Origin: RUG11237 sp045119215
GTDB lineage: Bacteria; Bacillota; Clostridia; Lachnospirales; Lachnospiraceae
Assembly (NCBI GenBank): GCA_045119215.1
Contig: JBGVDD010000055.1
Span: 1-64,000, forward strand
Direction of reading: 5' to 3'
Length of the DNA: 64,000 bases
The notes beneath the pieces were generated by a model. It made no database searches and was not told where the DNA came from. It saw nothing but the letters and a program-made list of their open reading frames with translations. The position numbers and the translations under genes were made by a program. This document shows, piece after piece, positions 37,908 through 45,036 of the stretch (its first letter is position 1; each line of letters starts with the position of its first letter).

Positions 37908-38321
37908 TTATTTCATTATAATTTTGAATAAATTAGGTTCACTTTCCACCAATACACCATACATATGAACATCTAATTCATTAACAAGCTCTGAAATATT
38001 GTATTCTCTTGTGTCTTTAAAATTAAACTGTGCTGTGTATATCTGTATATCATCCTTTCCTTCTTGTGAAAATCCAAATAACATTGTGTCATTTGCTTTC
38101 ATAACAAATACACCACATTGGTCACACTCATTCTCAGATACCATAGTTGAAATAAAATCCTTAATTTCTTCATCTGAGTTCAAACATATGTCCATTGTTC
38201 CACCACAACCACACTCACAAGCAGGTGCTTGTAAAAAATTCTTTTCAGCATTTAAACCAAAATCGTCAAATACCAATTCATCCATTTCTTTTCCTGATAA
38301 TACCTTTACATTTTTGTTCAT
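37908..38321 (-). CDS. Hypothetical protein with cysteine cluster
   Basis: 137 residues. ACECGCGG (about residues 34-41) and a later CDQC (about 74-77) give the pattern of a four-cysteine zinc site. The C-terminal half is beta-rich (DIQIYTAQFNFKDTREYNISELV). No family recognised. Confidence 0.65.
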   Translation of the reverse strand: MNKNVKVLSGKEMDELVFDDFGLNAEKNFLQAPACECGCGGTMDICLNSDEEIKDFISTMVSENECDQCGVFVMKANDTMLFGFSQEGKDDIQIYTAQFNFKDTREYNISELVNELDVHMYGVLVESEPNLFKIIMK

Positions 38322-38357
38322 TTCTAAATCCTCCTATGTTTTTAATTTTATTTGCAA

Positions 38358-38380
38358 GGCAGTATCTGCATGATACCGCC
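38358..38380 (-). promoter_or_regulatory. Leader hairpin ahead of the cysteine-cluster gene
   Basis: GGCAGTA/TACCGCC (one G-U pair in RNA) with a 9-base loop, 37 bases upstream of the start codon. Duplicate of the leader at 37841-37863. Confidence 0.55.
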
Positions 38381-38405
38381 TATAGTTTATTTCTCTACTT
38401 AATAC

Positions 38406-39083
38406 TTAGTTTTCTTCTGAAAATCTAAGGAATACTTTTTCACCATTCGTATAAGAAATTGTTACATCACGCAATCCCATTTCATAAATTAAGTCAGCAT
38501 ATCCCATATGAATTGTTTCAATATCATCTGATACAATGGCTACATGCGAAGCCATGTCAATAACACATTCATCACTATCAGTATCTTTTGGATATTCCGC
38601 ATTATAGAACTTCAGACATCCATTATGTAAATCTTGCATATAATTAAAATAAAGTTCATAATATACTTTTCCAAAATTCTGTATTCTGACACCAAATTCT
38701 GTTTCTTCCCATGGAATATTATGCAAACGACTTACTAATTCATCCCAAGTGATGTTTCCACTCTCACTTCTTGCCTTGACCCAACGAATAAAGTATGCGA
38801 TACTGCTTTTAATACAATCCTGAATTTCTTCTGTTTCTACTGAATAATCTGGATTTTCTTCCATAATTTTGATAGTTAAAACTTTTTTACATTCATCATA
38901 CACATCTGGTCTCAATGTTTCTTTCTCAAAATCAAACAACTCATTAAACTCTTTGCGTGGGTCAATCTTCCCATCCATAATGTCAACAATTGGTGCTGAC
39001 TTATGTTCCACAAACGTTTCAGTTGCCTTGTACAACAAATTTACTCTTTCCTTCATTGGTACATACTTAAATTCTTTACTCAT
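38406..39083 (-). CDS. Hypothetical phage protein
   Basis: 225 residues from the ATG at 39083 (MSKEFKYVPMKERVNLLYKA), selected because GAGG lies 9 bases upstream; the frame opens five codons earlier at a TTG. Acidic, mixed helix and strand, with SSIAYFIRWVKARSESG in the middle. No motif recognised. Confidence 0.65.
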   Translation of the reverse strand: MSKEFKYVPMKERVNLLYKATETFVEHKSAPIVDIMDGKIDPRKEFNELFDFEKETLRPDVYDECKKVLTIKIMEENPDYSVETEEIQDCIKSSIAYFIRWVKARSESGNITWDELVSRLHNIPWEETEFGVRIQNFGKVYYELYFNYMQDLHNGCLKFYNAEYPKDTDSDECVIDMASHVAIVSDDIETIHMGYADLIYEMGLRDVTISYTNGEKVFLRFSEEN

Positions 39084-39116
39084 AATTAAAATCCTCAACT
39101 TTCTTTATTATTTTGA

Positions 39117-39146
39117 TATAGCTAATGGTATTACCATCACACTATA
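39117..39146 (-). promoter_or_regulatory. Leader hairpin ahead of the 225-residue gene
   Basis: Outer stem TATAG/CTATA and inner stem ATGGT/ACCAT with an internal loop, 34 bases upstream of the start codon. Confidence 0.45.
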
Positions 39147-39162
39147 TAACTTCTCTATTAAC

Positions 39163-39366
39163 TTACTGAACAATCTCAATATCTACATCAGCTAAACCAT
39201 TTCTAAAAGAAAATGTGTATGTATTATTTTGCTTAGTAATCATATCTACGATGTTAAAATCTATTGTTACTTCCATATCAGTTTGTGGTTTATATATAAC
39301 ACATTCTCCATCAATACCTTCTTCTGCATTTGCTTTAATAGAACATCCCTGTAAAAATAAATTCAC
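39163..39366 (-). CDS. Hypothetical small protein
   Basis: 67 residues from a GTG at 39366 preceded by AGGTAAT. Beta-rich (DMEVTIDFNIVDMITKQNNTYTFSF). The weak start makes the 5' end uncertain. No family recognised. Confidence 0.5.
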   Translation of the reverse strand: MNLFLQGCSIKANAEEGIDGECVIYKPQTDMEVTIDFNIVDMITKQNNTYTFSFRNGLADVDIEIVQ

Positions 39367-39378
39367 ATTACCTGTATC

Positions 39379-39459
39379 TTAACTCGATACGTTAAACTTT
39401 GTTCCTTTTGCTGATAATTCGTTGATTTCCTGTACAAACTGCTCTCTTGTCATTTCCAT
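39379..39459 (-). CDS. Very small conserved-looking protein (26 residues)
   Basis: MEMTREQFVQEINELSAKG... with a stop at 39379. AAGGAG lies 10 bases and AAGG about 4 bases upstream of the ATG. It fits exactly between its two neighbours and has the amphipathic helix style of real small phage proteins. Confidence 0.5.
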   Translation of the reverse strand: MEMTREQFVQEINELSAKGTKFNVSS

Positions 39460-39464
39460 AATCC

Positions 39465-39866
39465 TTAATCTCCTTTTGCTTTTTGTATTTCAAGTTCTTC
39501 ATAATACTCTTCTAATTTCTCTACCTCCATCCCACTCCATGACAATAACGGTATCTTAATATCAAACTCATGGAAAATTTTATCTACAATTTTTTGTTTT
39601 TCTCGTTCTCTATTATGTTGTTCATCAATACATTTTCTTTGTTTTTCCGTTATTCTTGTAATTACACTTTCTTTTTTACACGTCATTTTTGCAACACATA
39701 ATGTATTTCCTTTAATAATTTCCTTACATTCTTCTTCACTATAATGACCATAAACATACATTACATTTTCATCATTAATTTTTATTATGCTTATTTTTTG
39801 AGGAACACCATAATATCCCTTTACTAACTTAAAATAATTTCCATATAGCTTAATTTTATCTGACAT
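39465..39866 (-). CDS. Hypothetical phage protein
   Basis: 133 residues. N-terminal beta part (KLYGNYFKLVKGYYGVPQKISIIKI), a Cys-containing middle and a charged helical C terminus (EKQRKCIDEQHNREREKQKIVDKIF) that may form a coiled coil. No family recognised. Confidence 0.62.
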   Translation of the reverse strand: MSDKIKLYGNYFKLVKGYYGVPQKISIIKINDENVMYVYGHYSEEECKEIIKGNTLCVAKMTCKKESVITRITEKQRKCIDEQHNREREKQKIVDKIFHEFDIKIPLLSWSGMEVEKLEEYYEELEIQKAKGD

Positions 39867-39912
39867 TTTCTATCCACTCCTTTTTTACAACCAACTCTCA
39901 CATTGTTTACTT

Positions 39913-40362
39913 TTAAATAACATCTGTTCTAACTAATGCACCGCTTTCTCCAAATGCATCAATAGCGATGTAACCAAACTCAGATAACTTAGGATTATCC
40001 AAATTCAATACATACGACATAATAAAATTATCGCTTTGAAGTCTTTCACTTTCCCAATCTTCTTTCATATCGCTTACATACAGTAACGATAAAAGTTTCC
40101 CATGTGCTGTAATTGTTTCTATTGCGTGATAGACCAGATAATTAGGATGGTTTTTCTCAAACTTTTTCACAGCCTGTTCATAAGCTTTGTCATAAGAAAT
40201 AACATCAATACTCCCTAAAAATCCACCTGCTGTAAGATAGCTATAATACTTTTTCCCATCCTCGAAATACTTCAAGACATTGGGATTAAGATTACACTTT
40301 TCTGTAAGTGTCTTAATTCTGTTAATTGCTTCCTCTTTAATTTCTACCTTTGTTACTGTCAT
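39913..40362 (-). CDS. Hypothetical phage protein
   Basis: 149 residues (MTVTKVEIKEEAINRIKTLTEKCNLN...). Contains HPNYLVYHAIETITAHGKLLSLLYVSD and ends SGALVRTDVI. No motif recognised. AAGGAG upstream; a stem-loop at 40388-40413 precedes it. Confidence 0.62.
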   Translation of the reverse strand: MTVTKVEIKEEAINRIKTLTEKCNLNPNVLKYFEDGKKYYSYLTAGGFLGSIDVISYDKAYEQAVKKFEKNHPNYLVYHAIETITAHGKLLSLLYVSDMKEDWESERLQSDNFIMSYVLNLDNPKLSEFGYIAIDAFGESGALVRTDVI

Positions 40363-40387
40363 AGTTTTTCTCCTTTACTTTATTTGT

Positions 40388-40413
40388 TAGTGAGTAACTT
40401 TCGTTACCCACTA
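40388..40413 (-). promoter_or_regulatory. Leader hairpin ahead of the 149-residue gene
   Basis: TAGTGaGTAAC/GTTACcCACTA around a 4-base loop, 26 bases upstream of the start. The A-C mismatch in the plus strand becomes a G-U pair in the minus-strand RNA, which suggests selection on that RNA. Confidence 0.55.
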
Positions 40414-40420
40414 TATTCTT

Positions 40421-41458
40421 CTACTTATTTATGGCGATGCTTCCAAATTCATCAATCTCCATTTTGTACATCATGTCATTGATACCTTTAAATTTCTCCA
40501 AACAATTTTGCAAATCAGAATGTGCTTTACCAGTAACTTCTTCATCATTCTGATAAAACTCCATACCCAGCAACCACTCAATATCTTGTTGGAATGACTG
40601 CAAATAATTTTCATATCTCTTCTGAATTTCAAATAATGTATTTTTTAGGCTCTCGTCATTATCAGCGGTTTCCGCTTCTATTGTTTCATCATTAAAAGCT
40701 TCTACTTTTTCAATAGCTTTCTTTATATAAGAATTTGGACTTTTACAACCTAACTGAATAGCTTTTCTATCTTCTTCCGGAATTTCAACATTATCAATAT
40801 TTTTAGTAAGATTCTCTGCTGCTGATATACTTCTGTTATTCATAACTCCGAGTATCAGTTCTGCATCTTCCGTACGTCCTTCTTCCTTTAATTTATCAAT
40901 CTCTTTTATTGTTTTAATTGCTCTGTCCACTTCTTGTCCTGAACGAAATCCCACTTTAGGAGCAATAATATCTCTGGTTTTTCCCTGTTCAGAATTATTG
41001 TCTTCTCGAAGTGCCGAATTTGGCACCTCGATATTTTCATTTTTCCGTTGTGCCATTTTTGGCATATCGGAGGATTGATTTTGTTTCAACTTGCTCAATT
41101 TACGTTTTTCAGCTAATACGGATATTGTTTCTTTTAAAACAAGAGCTTCTCTTGCTTTTTGCTCATTTGTTTTTTCTCTAGTGGCATTATTATCAATGAT
41201 GTACTCAATTTCCTGTTCTGATGTATCAAAATCTCTGATTTCTACATCTACTTCATCAATTCCAAGTTCCTTACATGCTTTCATACGTCTATGCCCTGCG
41301 AGTACAATTCCTTTGGAAGTAACAACCAATGTATGAACCTGTCCACTTCTTTTTATTTTCTCTACCAAATCAGAAACATCTTCATTACTTCCATATATTT
41401 CTGCATTTTTAGGATGTGGATGCAAATCAGAAATTTTCATTCTTCTATTTTCTCTCAC
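40421..41458 (-). CDS. ParB-like nuclease-domain protein
   Basis: 345 residues. The N-terminal ParB/sulfiredoxin-fold domain has DLHPHPKNAEIYG (about 10-22), then VLAGHRRMKACKELGIDEV (about 52-70), the GxRR-type signature of the family. A helical middle with an HTH-like region follows, then a coiled C terminus. Starts at GTG with GGAGGTG provided by the end of the DUF262 gene 3 bases upstream, so the pair is coupled. It could be a partition protein, or part of a defence or DNA-processing pair with DUF262; no ParA is seen. Confidence 0.75.
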   Translation of the reverse strand: MRENRRMKISDLHPHPKNAEIYGSNEDVSDLVEKIKRSGQVHTLVVTSKGIVLAGHRRMKACKELGIDEVDVEIRDFDTSEQEIEYIIDNNATREKTNEQKAREALVLKETISVLAEKRKLSKLKQNQSSDMPKMAQRKNENIEVPNSALREDNNSEQGKTRDIIAPKVGFRSGQEVDRAIKTIKEIDKLKEEGRTEDAELILGVMNNRSISAAENLTKNIDNVEIPEEDRKAIQLGCKSPNSYIKKAIEKVEAFNDETIEAETADNDESLKNTLFEIQKRYENYLQSFQQDIEWLLGMEFYQNDEEVTGKAHSDLQNCLEKFKGINDMMYKMEIDEFGSIAINK

Positions 41459-41460
41459 GC

Positions 41461-42513
41461 TTACACCTCCAGTTCTCGTAACTGTTTTTCAACATACTCC
41501 AATCTTGCCATTACTTTTACTTTAGAAGTAGAACCCTGTCCACAATGAGAAGCATATTCACAATCAGGTGTATAAGAACTGAAAAATTCTTGTATCCATT
41601 TACCATATCTTTCAAGGGAAATCCCTATTTCATCCGCTGTTTGAATATGATATGCCAATACTGGAATATTAATTTTTTTCATCAATTTGTTTGGCTTACT
41701 TTCCGGAATAACTGCTTCATTTAACTTGCTGAAAAGTTCTTCACAATATTCAAGGTCGCTGTTCTTATGGTTTGCTCTAAACCATTCTGCAAATTCCATC
41801 GTGGTATCACTATTAAAATTCTTAAATGGGTAATCCATAACCAACATCAATGTCTGTAAAATACAGGTTTGAACCTCACCACGTTTTTTCTGCAAAGTTG
41901 TGAAATATGATTTCTTAGCGAAGAACTCACTTGCTTCTACCTTATCTATGAATAGTGCCAATTCATCGCCAAGCATTACCCTTGTTTTCTGGTCTTTTGT
42001 TAATGCTGTACCATTATTTAAACGGTAAAACTGGTCTTCGATTTCTTCATCCGTTGCATCTATTAACATGATGACAGAAATCAATGTATCATTGAGTTTT
42101 TCCTGTAAATATTCATCCAGTTCTGAATAATACTTACCGGCAATTTCATATTCCTCAATTACTTCTTCTCGTCTACGTTGACCATTTTCGTCTGTAATAA
42201 TTTTTGTATTTTTTCTATATACAGATGGTGTGTTTTCTGATAACTTAAATTCCCCATTCACAAAATCATAGATTGTCGTAAATCTCTGTTTGCCATCCAA
42301 TACTGAAAAATTATTAAAATCCCCTTCAAACAAAGGTATTGCATATGTTTGTGGTATTGCATAACCACCCAAAACACTATCTATCAGAAGACTTTGTTGT
42401 TCGTTATCCCATTGTCCTGGTTTTCTCTGCATTGGATGGTTAAATACAATATTTTCATTTCTGATACTTTCATTAATTGTTTTGATTGTGTAACTTTTTT
42501 CAATAGTCTGCAT
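41461..42513 (-). CDS. DUF262 (ParB-like, GmrSD N-domain) protein
   Basis: 350 residues. NPMQRKPGQWDNEQQSLLIDSVLGGYAIP near the N terminus and VLDGKQRFTTIYDFVNG (about 72-88) are the DUF262 hallmarks, where the DGxQR loop is the active-site signature of this nucleotide-hydrolysing fold. GmrSD-type restriction enzymes combine this domain with a DUF1524 HNH nuclease, which is absent here. The C-terminal 150 residues are helical and end next to the ParB-like gene. Confidence 0.82.
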   Translation of the reverse strand: MQTIEKSYTIKTINESIRNENIVFNHPMQRKPGQWDNEQQSLLIDSVLGGYAIPQTYAIPLFEGDFNNFSVLDGKQRFTTIYDFVNGEFKLSENTPSVYRKNTKIITDENGQRRREEVIEEYEIAGKYYSELDEYLQEKLNDTLISVIMLIDATDEEIEDQFYRLNNGTALTKDQKTRVMLGDELALFIDKVEASEFFAKKSYFTTLQKKRGEVQTCILQTLMLVMDYPFKNFNSDTTMEFAEWFRANHKNSDLEYCEELFSKLNEAVIPESKPNKLMKKINIPVLAYHIQTADEIGISLERYGKWIQEFFSSYTPDCEYASHCGQGSTSKVKVMARLEYVEKQLRELEV

Positions 42514-42523
42514 AATTTTCCTC

Positions 42524-42739
42524 CTAATGTTTGTTCAAAAAATCTCTAACGTCTTCTGGTGTCATATCATATCTATGACCTGCTACAATTGCTCCTGAAT
42601 ATGCGTCCAAAATCATGTATCCATCACCAAGTCCAGGCGCATATTTCTTATCCCTTCTTTTCATAAGAAGAAATCCTCTGCGTTGAGCAGCAAGGCGCAA
42701 GTTCTGATCTTTAGTTGTCGTAATCAATAATTTCACCAC
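42524..42739 (-). CDS. Hypothetical small protein
   Basis: Up to 71 residues (KLLITTTKDQNLRLAAQRRGFLLMKRR...DGYMILDAYSG). Two GTG codons open the frame with AAGG in front; the exact start is unsure. A basic Arg-rich middle is typical of nucleic-acid-associated small phage proteins. First frame of the run that leads into DUF262 and ParB-like. Confidence 0.6.
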   Translation of the reverse strand: MVKLLITTTKDQNLRLAAQRRGFLLMKRRDKKYAPGLGDGYMILDAYSGAIVAGHRYDMTPEDVRDFLNKH

Positions 42740-42800
42740 CCTTCATTTCTTAAGGTATAATCTTTAGTAACGATATTGAGTAAAAATATATAGGCTACAA

Positions 42801-42941
42801 TCAGCCCGATACTTCTTCTTTCTCCTTATTCAATTTGACTTTCTTCTTTATGTAATGTTGCAAACAACAGACACCTTGCCTACATTCTTCGCAATATGCC
42901 TTACAGCCTTCACATTGTTTCATATACCAGTTCTTCTTCAA
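42801..42941 (-). CDS. Cysteine-rich small protein (probable zinc knuckle)
   Basis: 46 residues: KQCEGCKAYCEECRQGVCCLQHY carries seven Cys and one His in 24 residues, a likely zinc site, followed by a Lys-rich tail. Start is either a TTG at 42941 (GGAG 10 bases upstream) or the ATG six codons later. A different frame at 42910-43098 overlaps its start and is less protein-like. Confidence 0.5.
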   Translation of the reverse strand: MKKNWYMKQCEGCKAYCEECRQGVCCLQHYIKKKVKLNKEKEEVSG

Positions 42942-43091
42942 TAGGCATCCTCTCCTTTATGAAATTGTCATTGTTCATTTTTAGGTGCAAAAAATAATGG
43001 GAAGTTATAATACACTTCTCTTTTTTGGTTAATTGGTTAAAATAAAATTTTGGAAAACGACAGATATACAGAATCGAATAAATGTTCTGTA

Positions 43092-43120
43092 TTGTCACGA
43101 ATGAATATTTGATATATACT
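43092..43120 (+). promoter_or_regulatory. Promoter of the candidate small RNA
   Basis: TTGTCA (43092-43097), 17-base spacer, TATACT (43115-43120). It points into the region ended by the terminator at 43212-43249. Confidence 0.6.
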
Positions 43121-43126
43121 TAGTTT

Positions 43127-43249
43127 GGTTAAAATTTATGTATAGTTCCATTCGTGGTATCTGTACATTACATATTTGAATTGAGTACTGGAATACTCTT
43201 TTCATGTTTTAGGAGCTATGATGTCTGGAAACATCTAGCTTCTTTTTTT
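43127..43249 (+). ncRNA. Candidate small RNA or attenuated leader upstream of the XRE regulator
   Basis: About 123 bases from the predicted start to a strong terminator. It holds two hairpins with the identical loop CTGGAA: GAGTA/TACTC (43183-43198) and a longer one, GGAGCTA-t-GATGT / ACATC-TAGCTTC (43212-43242), followed by seven T. No open frame with a ribosome site is inside. The XRE gene begins 163 bases past the terminator, so this is either a free small RNA or a leader that can read through. Confidence 0.5.
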
Positions 43250-43279
43250 ATTTCATGAGTACAATATATCATACTGTAT

Positions 43280-43327
43280 AATAATTGTCAACAATTATTT
43301 GATAATTATTATTTTGATAATTATTAT
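43280..43327 (+). promoter_or_regulatory. Operator cluster ahead of the XRE regulator
   Basis: A palindrome AATAATTGT-ca-ACAATTATT (43280-43299) runs into two exactly adjacent 15-base direct repeats TTTGATAATTATTAT (43298-43312, 43313-43327). A possible promoter TTGATT-N17-TAATAT follows closer to the gene. This is what an autoregulated repressor control region looks like. Confidence 0.6.
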
Positions 43328-43411
43328 TTTTTCTTTTCCTATTTTAATAATTATTAAATTGATTTTATGCAAATAATATGATAATATTATCATTATTAAG
43401 GAGGTGCTAGT

Positions 43412-44443
43412 ATGCCTAGCTTTGAATTAACAGAAAATTTACGTCAGACAATTAGAGATTTAAGGAAAAGAAAGAAAAAACGTGGTGATGAATTATCAAA
43501 AGAACTAGGGAAGGGTGCTTCATATATATCTCAAATTGAAAACGGGAAAATAAAAGAAATTGATTTTGATCTGCTAGATGAAATATTTCATAAAATTACA
43601 GACTTACCAGAGAAACAATACGAGGACTTTATTAACAATTTGATAGATGAAACCAGTTCCCATCTAACTACAGAGGAATTGCAACATGAAACATGGATGC
43701 ATCAATTTAATCACGAAATAAGAAAATATCCTATCACAGATTCGCTTATTGAATTTATTCAGAATAAATTAACAGATTTAAATTATACGCCAGAAGAGTT
43801 TGTAAGTATTATTAATGAAAATAGAGGACTTGAGGGTGCAGAACTTCCTGAAGCAAATAAACTCAACATAGAAATAATAGATACAGGTAATGGTGGTTTT
43901 GGTGTTTTCAGTTCTATCCGTTTTGATTTACCTGACGATTTTATTACTAAAATCCTTTCAAAACAAATAACCACTATTAACTATATAAATATGCAAGGAA
44001 TAATATTTAATTTGTTTCTATCCGATAACAATACAATAAAAGAAGCTCATGAAAAAACAGATCAACTTTTATACGATAATCAATTTTATACAATCAGGCA
44101 AAGAAATAAATTGATTCAAGATAAACTAAAGGAAAAACAAGATAAAAATGAGAAATTCACATTTTATGATGTACAACCAACAGATTATGACAAAAAATAC
44201 ACTATGCTAAAAGATGATATTGGAAAAGCTTTTGATTTTTTACGTGATAAAGATATTGTATATACATGTGATAGATTAGAAACATTACAAAAAAATATGC
44301 ATAATGATTTAGGCTTTATAACTGCAATTATGTCCACCCCATTATATAGGATTAATTCCAATTTAAGGCAGGATTTCTGGGCAGATTATCAGGAACTAGT
44401 AAAATCGTATATTGAAAAAATTTGTAATGACACTAACGAATAA
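43412..44443 (+). CDS. XRE-family transcriptional regulator with large C-terminal domain
   Basis: 343 residues. Residues 8-65 are an XRE helix-turn-helix (LRQTIRDLRKRKKKRGDELSKEL...ASYISQIENGKI). About 260 residues of unassigned, helical and acidic sequence follow. GGAGG lies 8 bases before the ATG. It is transcribed opposite to the early genes on its left, the expected position of a prophage repressor or a phase regulator. There is no visible protease or metal-binding motif, so no induction mechanism can be read. Confidence 0.8.
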   Translation: MPSFELTENLRQTIRDLRKRKKKRGDELSKELGKGASYISQIENGKIKEIDFDLLDEIFHKITDLPEKQYEDFINNLIDETSSHLTTEELQHETWMHQFNHEIRKYPITDSLIEFIQNKLTDLNYTPEEFVSIINENRGLEGAELPEANKLNIEIIDTGNGGFGVFSSIRFDLPDDFITKILSKQITTINYINMQGIIFNLFLSDNNTIKEAHEKTDQLLYDNQFYTIRQRNKLIQDKLKEKQDKNEKFTFYDVQPTDYDKKYTMLKDDIGKAFDFLRDKDIVYTCDRLETLQKNMHNDLGFITAIMSTPLYRINSNLRQDFWADYQELVKSYIEKICNDTNE

Positions 44444-44459
44444 TAACATCCACTCATAG

Positions 44460-44489
44460 GTCATTCTATGGGTGGTTTTCACCCATGAA
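44460..44489 (+). terminator. Terminator after the XRE gene
   Basis: CCACTCATAG/CTATGGGTGG, 10 bp with one G-T pair, followed by TTTTC, 17 bases after the stop codon. Confidence 0.65.
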
Positions 44490-44543
44490 ATCACGATTTT
44501 AAGCATCGGAAAAATAAGTGTGATTTTTTACACCTTTTAGAGC

Positions 44544-44581
44544 AAAAAAGGCTACCAACAATTATGCCAGTAGCCTTTTTT
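44544..44581. terminator. Bidirectional terminator
   Basis: AAAAAAGGCTAC and GTAGCCTTTTTT form a perfect 12-bp inverted repeat around a 14-base loop, functional on either strand. It separates the XRE unit from the toxin-antitoxin locus. Confidence 0.85.
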
Positions 44582-44661
44582 CATGCTCCTCTTCCATCGA
44601 GGCTTTTCTTATATTGTCATAAGCAGAAATGGGATAGCATAACACTACCCCATCCTAAGAC

Positions 44662-44690
44662 TTGACTTTTAACGGTCATAGCCTTATAAT
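44662..44690 (+). promoter_or_regulatory. Promoter of the antisense antitoxin RNA
   Basis: TTGACT (44662-44667), exactly 17 bases, TATAAT (44685-44690): the best promoter in the element. Confidence 0.8.
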
Positions 44691-44696
44691 CAAATT

Positions 44697-44801
44697 AGAA
44701 ATCAAAGGATATTGGCGTGTCCGATGATTGCACCAGGAACTAAATTAAATTAGTTTATTACACAGGCTATTCCCTAATTGCGGTAGGAGATAGCCTTTTT
44801 A
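44697..44801 (+). ncRNA. Candidate type I antitoxin RNA
   Basis: About 105 bases between the TTGACT/TATAAT promoter and a terminator (AGGCTAT...ATAGCCT, 44764-44796, then five T). It runs convergently into the toxin gene and its 3' end covers the toxin stop codon, so it is complementary to the 3' part of any toxin mRNA that continues past the stop. Same layout as txpA/RatA and bsrG/SR4 of Bacillus. No ribosome site or frame inside. Confidence 0.65.
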
Positions 44802-44888
44802 CTTTTTGTGGTGATTGTTTCTATTGTCTAAGTATGTCAGTGCTGTAAATAGCACTAACAATAATGTAAGTACATTATCTAAACTCAT
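44799..44888 (-). CDS. Small membrane toxin of a type I toxin-antitoxin system
   Basis: 29 residues: MSLDNVLTLLLVLFTALTYL then a charged NRNNHHKK tail. One membrane helix plus basic tail is the pattern of TxpA/BsrG and of the putative holin-like toxins. SD AAAGGGGG is very strong but part of it lies in a hairpin (CTTTCCG-ggaa-CGGAAAG, 44902-44919), which would damp translation of the full-length mRNA. The frame stays open upstream to 44990, but only this ATG has a ribosome site. Confidence 0.7.
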   Translation of the reverse strand: MSLDNVLTLLLVLFTALTYLDNRNNHHKK

Positions 44889-44961
44889 AACGTTCCCCCT
44901 TTCCGTTCCCGGAAAGAGCATCACCAGACTATCCCTACTTATTCTAATCCGACTAAACCGT

Positions 44962-44990
44962 ATTGTATCATATTCGTTATAATATGACAA
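44962..44990 (-). promoter_or_regulatory. Promoter of the small toxin gene
   Basis: On the minus strand TTGTCA (44985-44990), 17 bases, TACAAT (44962-44967). It gives a leader of about 65 bases that contains the SD-masking hairpin. Confidence 0.7.
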
Positions 44991-45036
44991 TATGTGCCTG
45001 TTTAGGATTGTATTTGTTTATAAACCATATCCCGTT

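Noticed and set aside
42910..43098. Minus-strand frame of 62 residues
   Set aside because: No site at its start; its end overlaps the better supported cysteine-rich gene in another frame.
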